Both the position numbers and the translations under genes were made by a program. Below the pieces are notes generated by a model. It saw only the letters and a list, made by a program, of their open reading frames with translations. It was not told the origin of the DNA and searched no databases. 5,684 bases of DNA from Sphaerochaeta sp. Its GTDB lineage: Bacteria > Spirochaetota > Spirochaetia > Sphaerochaetales > Sphaerochaetaceae. The DNA is taken from the NCBI GenBank assembly GCA_003456855.1, contig DMOO01000041.1:1-5684 (forward strand), given 5' to 3'. Positions 1 through 4,950 of this stretch are shown here, in pieces. The first letter of the stretch is position 1. Every line of letters begins with the position of its first letter.

Positions 1-1
1 C

Positions 2-820
2 ACCTCGTTCAACCAGACCATCACCGCCACCGGCCGGCTGTCATCGAGCGACCCGAACCTGCAGAACATCCCTATCAGAACCGAGGAGGGAAGAAGGATT
101 AGAGATGCCTTTGTCCCTAAGGCAGGCTGCAGATTGATGTCCGCAGACTATTCGCAGATCGAACTTGTTGTACTGTCACACATCTCAGGGGATATCAATC
201 TGAGAAATGCCTTCCTCCATGGAGAGGACGTCCACAAGGAGACTGCGGCCCTCATCTTCAACGAGTTCCCAGAGATGGTCACACCAGATCAGAGACGCGC
301 CGCCAAGACAATCAACTTTGGAATCATGTACGGGATGTCCGCCTTCAGGCTGGCAAGGGATCTGAAGATACCAAGGAAGGATGCCCAGAAGTTCATTGAC
401 AGCTACTTCGAGCAGTACAAGGGAGTTAGGGACTTCATCGAGCAGGCTAAGGAGCAGGCCAAGAAGGACGGCTTTGTGAAGACTGCCCAGGGACACATCC
501 GCTACATACCGGAGATGCGGAGCTCCAACAAGACCGAGCTTGCAGCAGCCGAGAGGGCTGCGGTCAACACGATAATACAGGGAACCGCAGCTGAGATAAT
601 GAAAAATGCAATGATCTCACTGGACAAGGCCATCATAGACGCTGGCATGAGGTCCAAGATGCTTCTGCAGGTGCATGACGAGGTTATCTTCGAGGTCCCT
701 GAGGAGGAGTGCCAGAGCATGGAGACCCTGGTCCGGAAGTGCATGGAGAACGCGGCCAAGCTCAGCGTGCCGCTCAAGGTCGGAATCGAATTCGGTTCGA
801 GCTGGGGAGAGATGCACTGA
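2..820 (+). CDS. polA: DNA polymerase I, C-terminal polymerase domain (5' end outside window)
   Basis: This is the last 272 residues of family-A DNA polymerase I, the cytoplasmic enzyme that fills gaps in repair and Okazaki-fragment processing. The reading frame is open from base 2, so the gene starts upstream. Visible landmarks, in order, are the fingers/palm lead-in TGRLSSSDPNLQNIPIR (bases ~32-82), motif A with the catalytic Asp in SADYSQIEL (~140-166), motif B RRAAKTINFGIMYG (~295-336), and motif C QVHDEVIFEV with the second catalytic Asp (~669-698). Motif B keeps the Arg and Lys of the O-helix, and Phe at the position equivalent to E. coli F762. One oddity is that motif A reads DYSQIELVV where most homologues have Arg after Leu. 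The gene ends in GEMH-stop, and the stop overlaps the coaE start. Nothing can be said about the 5'-nuclease or 3'-exonuclease domains. Confidence 0.97.
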   Translation, partial: TSFNQTITATGRLSSSDPNLQNIPIRTEEGRRIRDAFVPKAGCRLMSADYSQIELVVLSHISGDINLRNAFLHGEDVHKETAALIFNEFPEMVTPDQRRAAKTINFGIMYGMSAFRLARDLKIPRKDAQKFIDSYFEQYKGVRDFIEQAKEQAKKDGFVKTAQGHIRYIPEMRSSNKTELAAAERAAVNTIIQGTAAEIMKNAMISLDKAIIDAGMRSKMLLQVHDEVIFEVPEEECQSMETLVRKCMENAAKLSVPLKVGIEFGSSWGEMH

Positions 821-1428
821 TGATAGTCGGACTGGTTGGAAAGAGCTGCAGCGGAAAGAACTTCGTCGGTCTGATACTCCAGCAGAAGGGCCTGCTTGTC
901 TGGGACGCAGACAAGATGTGCCATGATGGTCTCTATGAGAATCTGGATGCTGTAGTGAAGGCCTTCGGTCCCGAAGTGGTGTCCATTGTGGACGGACAGG
1001 CCATCGTTTCCAGAAAGGCGATAGGCAAGGTTGTGTTCTCCAACCCTGAGAAGAGAGCCGAGCTTGAGGGCATACTCTACCCCTGGCTCAAGGCCAAGGT
1101 CATAAGGTGGAGGAACGAGAATCCTGACAGTGTCCTTGTCCTGAACGGAGCCCTTCTGTACAGGGGTGGTTTCCACCTTCTCTGCGACAGCATAATCTAC
1201 GTGGACGCCCCCTATGAGGTGCGTAGAGACAGGGCGATTGAGCGTGACGGGATAACGGAGGGGCAGTTCAGACTTCGTGAGGATTCTCAGTCCGATGTGG
1301 ACTTCAGGGACGTGGATTACCTTGTTCCTGTGCACGTGATACTAAATAATAATGCAAATTTCGAAGAAGTTAATCGACAAGTCTCTGATATATGTGATAA
1401 ACTAGGTATATTAAAAGCGAAATTATAA
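820..1428 (+). CDS. coaE: Dephospho-CoA kinase (divergent P-loop)
   Basis: CoaE phosphorylates the 3'-OH of dephospho-CoA with ATP, the last step of coenzyme A synthesis. The 202-residue product has the family's usual length. Visible features are an N-terminal GLVGKSCSGKN P-loop (residues 4-14), DAD at 29-31 (the conserved acidic dephospho-CoA-site motif), NGALLYRGG at 109-117 in place of the usual PLLFE segment, the strand IIYVDAP (125-131), the lid motif ERDGITEGQFRLR (141-153) and a terminal VILNN...V segment (173-188). Substitutions against the common family pattern are Asn14 for the Walker A Ser/Thr, YP for HP in ILYPWL (85-90), and Arg for Glu after LLY. ATG 820 is chosen because it overlaps the polA TGA (TGATG) and places the P-loop at the normal distance. 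A GGGGAG ten bases upstream can serve as ribosome-binding site. The last ~80 bases are markedly AT-rich, unlike the rest of the gene. It is probably cotranscribed with polA. Confidence 0.9.
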   Translation: MIVGLVGKSCSGKNFVGLILQQKGLLVWDADKMCHDGLYENLDAVVKAFGPEVVSIVDGQAIVSRKAIGKVVFSNPEKRAELEGILYPWLKAKVIRWRNENPDSVLVLNGALLYRGGFHLLCDSIIYVDAPYEVRRDRAIERDGITEGQFRLREDSQSDVDFRDVDYLVPVHVILNNNANFEEVNRQVSDICDKLGILKAKL

Positions 1429-1429
1429 T
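1374..1429 (+). promoter_or_regulatory. Candidate promoter(s) for the coiled-coil protein gene, inside the AT-rich coaE end
   Basis: Two overlapping possibilities are visible. One is TCGACA (1374-1379), an 18-base spacer and TAAACT (1398-1403) preceded by TGA as an extended -10. The other is a perfect TATAAT (1424-1429) that overlaps the coaE stop codon but has no recognisable -35. Either would give a short leader containing the AGGGG ribosome-binding site of the next gene. AT-rich DNA produces such matches by chance, so the gene may equally be read from the polA-coaE transcript. Confidence 0.35.
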
Positions 1430-1440
1430 TATTTGGCTTT

Positions 1441-1455
1441 AGGGGTTAGATCGTG
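1441..1455 (+). promoter_or_regulatory. Ribosome-binding site deciding a GTG start
   Basis: AGGGG at 1441-1445 lies 7 bases before GTG 1453. The GTG begins KKNKLILL, the positively charged start of a membrane helix. No ATG lies in frame near it, and the next methionines are deep in the coiled coil (residues ~108 and ~197). The spacing therefore supports GTG as the true start. Confidence 0.7.
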
Positions 1456-2130
1456 AAGAAGAACAAACTTATCTTGTTGACAATACTCATTGTCCTGGCT
1501 ATTTATTGTGGCGCTGTCATTTTCGTTACCAAGCCTGACTCATTTGCTTATGATTCACTTTTCCGTGATATCGATGTTACTGTCCAGGTTCCAAACTCAG
1601 AGAAGTCTGAGGCCGATAGAGCTGATTTGCTTGCTGATGTCGAGAAGATCGCACAGCAGAAGGCTGATGAGGCTGGTAGAAAGGCAGTCGAACAGGCTGT
1701 TGCCATTTCCAATGACAACCTTGACAAGGCTATCCAGAATGCCATCGAGAAGTATGATGCAGCAATAAGTGCGATGATTGATGAGGCAGTCAAGAATGCC
1801 CTTGCTGACGTTGACAGCAAGATTGCAGCTGCAATTGATTCCATCCCAGTCGTGGATGTAGAGGCTGCAAAGGCTGAGGCAGTCAAGGCCGCAGTTGCAG
1901 AGATTGAGTCAAGGCTTGATAAGTATGCCACAGAGCTGGAGAAGGCCCTTTATGAGAAGTACGCTGACCAGATCATCGATGTCATCGACCAGAGAATCGC
2001 CGCTGCTCTTGCAGAGTACGAACCGGCTGCAGCAACTGAGATGTCTGAGGAAGAGTACAATGAGATCAGAAAGCAGACCAGAGAGACAGAGATCAACGGA
2101 CTGCTCCAGCAGCTTCAGAACAACAACTAA
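1453..2130 (+). CDS. Unrecognised protein with one N-terminal membrane helix and a long coiled coil
   Basis: I do not recognise a family for this 225-residue protein. It starts with a positively charged tip (KKNK) followed by a hydrophobic helix at about residues 6-26, then a short linker. Almost all of residues ~50-190 is rich in Ala, Glu, Lys, Asp and Ile with roughly heptad-spaced hydrophobic positions, as in a helical coiled coil. A Pro-containing break (SIPVVDVE, ~130-137) separates two helical arms. Each arm carries an EAVK segment (residues 111-114 and 142-145) in a related context, suggesting internal duplication. The tail is acidic and ends QQLQNNN. The expected topology is inside-anchored with the coiled coil outside the cytoplasmic membrane, either as a signal anchor or after cleavage. 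The gene lies 24 bases after coaE on the same strand, has a GTG start with a good ribosome-binding site, and is followed by a strong terminator. A structural, envelope-spanning or division-related role is possible but unsupported. Confidence 0.8.
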   Translation: MKKNKLILLTILIVLAIYCGAVIFVTKPDSFAYDSLFRDIDVTVQVPNSEKSEADRADLLADVEKIAQQKADEAGRKAVEQAVAISNDNLDKAIQNAIEKYDAAISAMIDEAVKNALADVDSKIAAAIDSIPVVDVEAAKAEAVKAAVAEIESRLDKYATELEKALYEKYADQIIDVIDQRIAAALAEYEPAAATEMSEEEYNEIRKQTRETEINGLLQQLQNNN

Positions 2131-2138
2131 TATAAAGA

Positions 2139-3188
2139 TTAATTCTGCGGATCAGTGAGAATCCTGGTTCCGCCTTCAGGGGTCCTGAATTTCCAGGACC
2201 CTTTTTCTTTTTCCGGAGACTGGAGTATGTAGCTTCCGCAGAGAGGGACCTTGCCGCCGCCGTCAGGAAGGTCGGCTACGTAGTTGGGCATTCCAAGGCC
2301 TGAGAGTCTGACTCTAAGCTCCCTCTCGATCTCCATGCCCCTTCTGAGAGGAACCCTGAAGTAGGAGGTTCCGCTTACCATGTCACCCTGGAACAGGTAG
2401 TAGGGCTTGATTCTGTTGAAGAGAAGGTCGTTGCAGAGCTTCTCAAGGGTGTCCACATCATCGTTCACACCGCGAAGCAGAACGCTTTGGTTCATTGCAG
2501 GGATGCCTGCGTCTATGAACAGGGACACTGCCTTGATGCTCTCCTCCGTAAGCTCCCTTGGATGGTTGAACTGCGTCATCAGGTAGAAGGGTGCCGTGTT
2601 GTGGCTCTTGAGCATGTCGACAAGGGTCTTTGTGATCCTTGACGGCTGTGAGACCGGATAGCGTGTGCAGATCCTGATTATCAGCCTTGGACTTGCCGCT
2701 CTGAAGACGCTGATCATGTGGTCGAGCTGGGAGTCGGAGAGTGTAAGAGGATCTCCTCCTGTCACCAGCATCTCCTTGACCTGGGGATTCTCTCTGAGAT
2801 AGGCTGCAGCCTTCTGGATGTCATCCTCTGAGGCCGGGCCCATCATGTTGCCTGTGAAGCGACGCCTGAAGCAGTGCCTGCAGTACATGGGACAGAGGTC
2901 CGTGGCAAGGAAGGCCACACGGTTGAGATACCTGTGGACAAGCCTTTCACCATGGCTGTGGGAGACTTCCTGGAGAGGGTCGTTGGACTCGACCTCCGTC
3001 ACAAGGTTCTCGTTGCAGGTGGGGACGACCTGACGCCTGAGCGGGTCATTCGGGTCGTTAGGGTCGATCAATGCCAGGTAGTGGTCTGTTATGCAGAGAG
3101 GCACACTGATGGGGCTCTCCCTCCAGGAGAGCTCCTCCTCTGTGAGGTTCAGGTGCTTCTTCAGCTGGTCCAATGTGGTTACTGGCAT
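2139..3188 (-). CDS. epmB: KamA-family radical-SAM lysine aminomutase, probably EF-P beta-lysylation protein EpmB
   Basis: This 349-residue protein belongs to the lysine 2,3-aminomutase family, which uses a [4Fe-4S] cluster, S-adenosylmethionine and PLP to move the lysine amino group from C2 to C3. Visible landmarks are the cluster motif CPMYCRHCFRRR (Cys99, Cys103, Cys106), GGDPL at 144-148, the segment NQSVLLRGVND (233-243), and DLPDGGGKVP with Asp306 and Lys313. By family knowledge, Lys313 corresponds to the PLP Schiff-base lysine, and Asp306 to one of the aspartates that bind the substrate side-chain amine. Its position directly after efp and epmA, and a length close to E. coli EpmB (~342) rather than clostridial KamA (~416), favour making beta-lysine for EF-P. 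Phe107 after the third Cys is EpmB-like, whereas FNHPREL and GGGK are KamA-like. A free-lysine 2,3-aminomutase is the alternative. ATG 3188 has AGGAAG two bases upstream. The C-terminal codons contain the terminator of the convergent gene, whose stop codon is only 8 bases away. Confidence 0.85.
   Translation of the reverse strand: MPVTTLDQLKKHLNLTEEELSWRESPISVPLCITDHYLALIDPNDPNDPLRRQVVPTCNENLVTEVESNDPLQEVSHSHGERLVHRYLNRVAFLATDLCPMYCRHCFRRRFTGNMMGPASEDDIQKAAAYLRENPQVKEMLVTGGDPLTLSDSQLDHMISVFRAASPRLIIRICTRYPVSQPSRITKTLVDMLKSHNTAPFYLMTQFNHPRELTEESIKAVSLFIDAGIPAMNQSVLLRGVNDDVDTLEKLCNDLLFNRIKPYYLFQGDMVSGTSYFRVPLRRGMEIERELRVRLSGLGMPNYVADLPDGGGKVPLCGSYILQSPEKEKGSWKFRTPEGGTRILTDPQN
2180..2212 (+). 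terminator. Intrinsic terminator of the polA-coaE-coiled-coil gene set
   Basis: A perfect 8-bp stem, GGGTCCTG (2180-2187) with CAGGACCC (2194-2201), closes a 6-base loop and is followed by TTTTTCTTTTT (2202-2212). It lies 50 bases past the stop of the coiled-coil gene, inside the last codons of the opposing aminomutase gene. It acts on plus-strand transcripts only: on the minus strand the A-tract precedes the stem and no T-tract follows. Confidence 0.88.
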
Positions 3189-3189
3189 G

Positions 3190-3196
3190 TCTTCCT
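3190..3196 (-). promoter_or_regulatory. Ribosome-binding site of the aminomutase gene, fused to the efp terminator
   Basis: Read on the minus strand, TAGGAAG follows the six-T tract of the efp terminator, with its first T (3196) directly next to that tract. It sits two bases (AC) before ATG 3188. No space remains between terminator and start codon for a separate promoter. Confidence 0.65.
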
Positions 3197-3229
3197 AAAA
3201 AATAAGGCCGTTGCCTAAGCAACAGCCTT
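3197..3229 (-). terminator. Intrinsic terminator between efp and the aminomutase gene
   Basis: On the minus strand an 11-bp stem (AAGGCTGTTGC, 3229-3219, with GCAACGGCCTT, 3214-3204, one G-U pair) closes a 4-base loop. It is followed by ATTTTTT (3203-3197). This is a strong rho-independent terminator 20 bases after the efp stop. It should end most efp transcripts, leaving the downstream gene to readthrough or to a promoter within efp. Confidence 0.85.
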
Positions 3230-3248
3230 CTGTGGTCTAAGCTGGAAC

Positions 3249-3812
3249 TCAGCTGTTGACTCTTTCAAGATATTCCTTTGTCTCTGTGTTGACGCGGATC
3301 TTCTCACCCTGCTTGATGAAGATAGGGACTCTGACCTTGAGGCCGGTCTCTGTGGTGACGTACTTTGTTGCACCCTGGACTGTATCGCCCTTGATGGCCT
3401 CTTCTGCCTCAGCGACAAGATAGACAACCTTTGAAGGAATCTGGATGTCAAGGATCTCATCGTTGTAGACTGTGCATCTGTAGGTCTCGCCGTCCTTCAT
3501 GAGAAGCTCGTAGCCGTCGAAGTTGGCCATCGGGACCTCGATCTGGTCGTATGAATCGACGTTCATCATGTGGAAGTTCTCGCCGTCGTTGTACATGTAC
3601 TGGTAGTCCATCATCTCGACGTTGATGTCCTCTACGCTGTCCTGGCTCTTGATGGTCTCCTGAAGGACCTGGCCTGTTGATGGGCTCTTGAGCTTGAGTC
3701 TGACGAATGCAGAACCCTTGCCTGGGTTGACGAACTCGCGTTCAACGCAGATGAATGGCTGACCTTTGATAAGCAGTGCTGTACCTTTGTCGATCTGTCC
3801 AGCTTTAATCAT
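3249..3812 (-). CDS. efp: Elongation factor P
   Basis: EF-P binds between the ribosomal P and E sites and stimulates peptide-bond formation at consecutive prolines. The 187-residue product has the full family length and all three beta-barrel domains: KOW-like domain I (~1-62), OB domain II (~65-127) with YMYNDGENFHMMN, and OB domain III (~130-187) with the signature GLKVRVPIFIKQGEKIRVN and the ending EYLERV. The domain I loop NPGKGSAFVR carries Lys32, equivalent to E. coli Lys34, the residue that receives beta-lysine. This fits with the flanking genes for the modifying enzymes. ATG 3812 is preceded at 8 bases by AGAGGT. The gene has its own candidate promoter upstream and a strong terminator right behind it, so it can be made in much greater amount than its two modifying enzymes. 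Confidence 0.97.
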   Translation of the reverse strand: MIKAGQIDKGTALLIKGQPFICVEREFVNPGKGSAFVRLKLKSPSTGQVLQETIKSQDSVEDINVEMMDYQYMYNDGENFHMMNVDSYDQIEVPMANFDGYELLMKDGETYRCTVYNDEILDIQIPSKVVYLVAEAEEAIKGDTVQGATKYVTTETGLKVRVPIFIKQGEKIRVNTETKEYLERVNS

Positions 3813-3820
3813 TTTGAATT

Positions 3821-3850
3821 ACCTCTTATGTCTACAGTATCAATATTATA
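3821..3850 (-). promoter_or_regulatory. Candidate efp promoter -10 and ribosome-binding site
   Basis: Reading the minus strand, a perfect TATAAT lies at 3850-3845. A start of transcription about 7 bases further on would give a leader of roughly 26 bases, containing the efp ribosome-binding site AGAGGT (3826-3821). No convincing -35 is found at 16-18 bases, where the sequence is GC-rich (CCCGC). The A/T-rich stretch just upstream of the -10 may compensate, or an activator may be needed. Confidence 0.45.
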
Positions 3851-3854
3851 AACA

Positions 3855-3914
3855 AATAAAAATATAAGCGGGTGCTATCTTACCATTTATAAAGGCCTTA
3901 TGCAAGATAGGCCC
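3855..3914 (-). terminator. Possible terminator hairpin after epmA, upstream of the efp promoter
   Basis: On the minus strand, GGG-C-CTATCTT (3914-3904) pairs with AAGATAG-CA-CCC (3881-3870) around a 22-base loop that contains the palindrome AAGGCCTT. The stem is followed by GCTTATATTTTTATTT. The left arm begins at the last base of the epmA stop codon. The long loop and small internal bulge make it weaker than the other terminators here. It could instead be a regulatory element of efp. Confidence 0.42.
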
Positions 3915-4885
3915 TAGATCATGCGTGAAAATGGGAATAGAAGCACGTCGTCGATGTCCTTTGCACCGGTCTCCACCATCAGAAGCCTGTCCAGTCCGAT
4001 GGCGACTCCGGAGCACTTCGGAAGCCTGTCGAAGATGTCGCAGAAGCCCTCGTCGGTGTCCGGGATGACCTTGCCGTTGGAGCCCCTGAGGGAAAGGAGC
4101 TTCTGGTACTCGCGCCTGTAGTAGTCCCTAGCGACCTCCGGATCCCTTTCCTCCAGGTAGCAGTTGGCTACCTCTATGCCGTTGATGTAGAGTTCCCAAC
4201 GGCGTCTGTAGTTGCCCTTGGCCTCTGCAAGGCACTCGATCTGCTTCGGGTAGTCGACCAGGCAGACGGGGTGGTCCGTCGGAAGGGATGTCTCCACGAA
4301 GTTGATGAAGATCCTGTTGAAGGTGTCGTCCCAAGGCTCCGGTCCCGGAATAGGAAGACCCAGATCCTCTGCGGCCTTCCTGAGGTCCTTTGGATTCTGA
4401 AGAAGGTCCAGGTCCAGACCGTTTGCATACTTTTTGATTGCATCACGGACAGTCAGAACCTCGAATTGGGCAAGTACGCTGTCAGGGCAACCATCCAGCG
4501 CAGTGGCTCTGAGAAACTCCTGCGTGAGCTTTATCGAGTCCTTCTCGTCGAAGTCCACCGTGTAGTACTCCAGCATGGAGAACTCCGGGTTGTGGACCTG
4601 TCCGAGCTGCTCACAGTTCCTGAAGCACTTGGAGATCTCGAAGAGGGACCCGCTGCCGTCTGCCAGGAGCTTCTTCATGAATATCTCAGGTGAGGGGATC
4701 ATGTACATCTCACGGCTTCCCTGGAACTCGTTCATGAACATGGTCCCGAAGTTGTCTATGGTGGCCTCCGGGATCAGATCCGGTGAGAGGGTCGGGGTCT
4801 CGACCTCAAGGTAACCCCTTGAGAGGAAGAACTCCCTGATGTTCGAATAAAGTCTGCTTCTGTATATCGCTGCGTTTCTGTCCAT
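3914..4885 (-). CDS. epmA: EF-P--(R)-beta-lysine ligase, LysRS-like (EpmA/PoxA/GenX)
   Basis: EpmA is a free-standing catalytic domain resembling class II lysyl-tRNA synthetase. It activates beta-lysine with ATP and transfers it to EF-P instead of tRNA. The length (323 residues from this start) matches E. coli EpmA (325), and there is no N-terminal anticodon-binding OB domain, which separates it from LysS. Counting from this start, visible elements are the motif 1 region EVETPTLSP (~27-35), PSPEIFMKKLL (64-74), motif 2 FEISKCFRN...HNPEFSMLEYY (82-108), GIEVANCYLEERDP near residue 240, and motif 3 CSGVAIGLDRLLM (291-303) with its conserved Arg. The motif 2 loop (FRNCEQLGQVHNPEF) seems one residue longer than in E. 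coli. Start choice: ATG 4885 lies 7 bases after a TATCAT -10 box, so the transcript should begin at it. An in-frame GTG at 4891 would lie upstream of the predicted transcript start. No ribosome-binding site is seen for either. efp follows on the same strand. Confidence 0.93.
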   Translation of the reverse strand: MDRNAAIYRSRLYSNIREFFLSRGYLEVETPTLSPDLIPEATIDNFGTMFMNEFQGSREMYMIPSPEIFMKKLLADGSGSLFEISKCFRNCEQLGQVHNPEFSMLEYYTVDFDEKDSIKLTQEFLRATALDGCPDSVLAQFEVLTVRDAIKKYANGLDLDLLQNPKDLRKAAEDLGLPIPGPEPWDDTFNRIFINFVETSLPTDHPVCLVDYPKQIECLAEAKGNYRRRWELYINGIEVANCYLEERDPEVARDYYRREYQKLLSLRGSNGKVIPDTDEGFCDIFDRLPKCSGVAIGLDRLLMVETGAKDIDDVLLFPFSRMI

Positions 4886-4892
4886 GTCCACG

Positions 4893-4921
4893 ATGATAAC
4901 CGTTTGTGATTAAGTAGGCAA
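4893..4921 (-). promoter_or_regulatory. Predicted epmA promoter (leaderless)
   Basis: On the minus strand, TTGCCT (4921-4916, four of six matches to the -35 consensus), a 17-base spacer and TATCAT (4898-4893, five of six). The -10 ends 7 bases before ATG 4885, so transcription should start at or within a base of the start codon. No ribosome-binding site precedes the gene. Confidence 0.55.
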
Positions 4922-4943
4922 CCTCACCATATTTGTATATAAT
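4915..4943 (+). promoter_or_regulatory. Predicted mnmE promoter (leaderless)
   Basis: TAGGCA (4915-4920, four of six), a 17-base spacer and a perfect TATAAT (4938-4943). The box ends 7 bases before ATG 4951, and the bases between (CCAAGCC) hold no ribosome-binding site. The -35 overlaps that of the divergent epmA promoter by five bases. Confidence 0.6.
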
Positions 4944-4950
4944 CCAAGCC

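Noticed and set aside
709..819. Upstream extension of coaE to an ATG at 709
   Set aside because: The extra 37 residues overlap the polA catalytic end in another frame and have no relation to CoaE, whose P-loop should start within a few residues of the N-terminus.
502..1335. 277-codon open frame on the minus strand
   Set aside because: It lies opposite the certain polA end and coaE and has no recognisable domain. Its length is explained by the codon bias of the GC-rich genes on the other strand.
1498..1516. Lipobox in the coiled-coil protein (LAIYC, Cys19)
   Set aside because: Tyr directly before the Cys does not fit even the relaxed spirochaete lipobox, and hydrophobic residues continue past the Cys, so a membrane anchor is more likely.
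1750..1900. DNA repeats within the coiled-coil gene (GAGGCAGTCAAG twice)
   Set aside because: The two copies are short, imperfect outside the core and in frame, so they are best explained by repeated helical coding sequence rather than a mobile or CRISPR-like repeat.
1548..1931. 127-codon Ala/Ser-rich minus-strand frame
   Set aside because: It is the antisense shadow of the repetitive coiled-coil codons, with no ribosome-binding site or family resemblance.
2874..3218. 114-codon plus-strand frame opposite the aminomutase gene
   Set aside because: It is antisense to the cluster-binding end of a clear radical-SAM gene and shows no domain; it is a shadow frame.
4271..4693. 140-codon plus-strand frame opposite epmA
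   Set aside because: It is the antisense shadow of conserved LysRS-like sequence with no start signals.
4889..4891. GTG at 4891 as the epmA start
   Set aside because: It is in frame but sits two bases past the predicted -10 box, upstream of the expected transcript start, and has no ribosome-binding site; ATG 4885 fits better, though mapping would decide.
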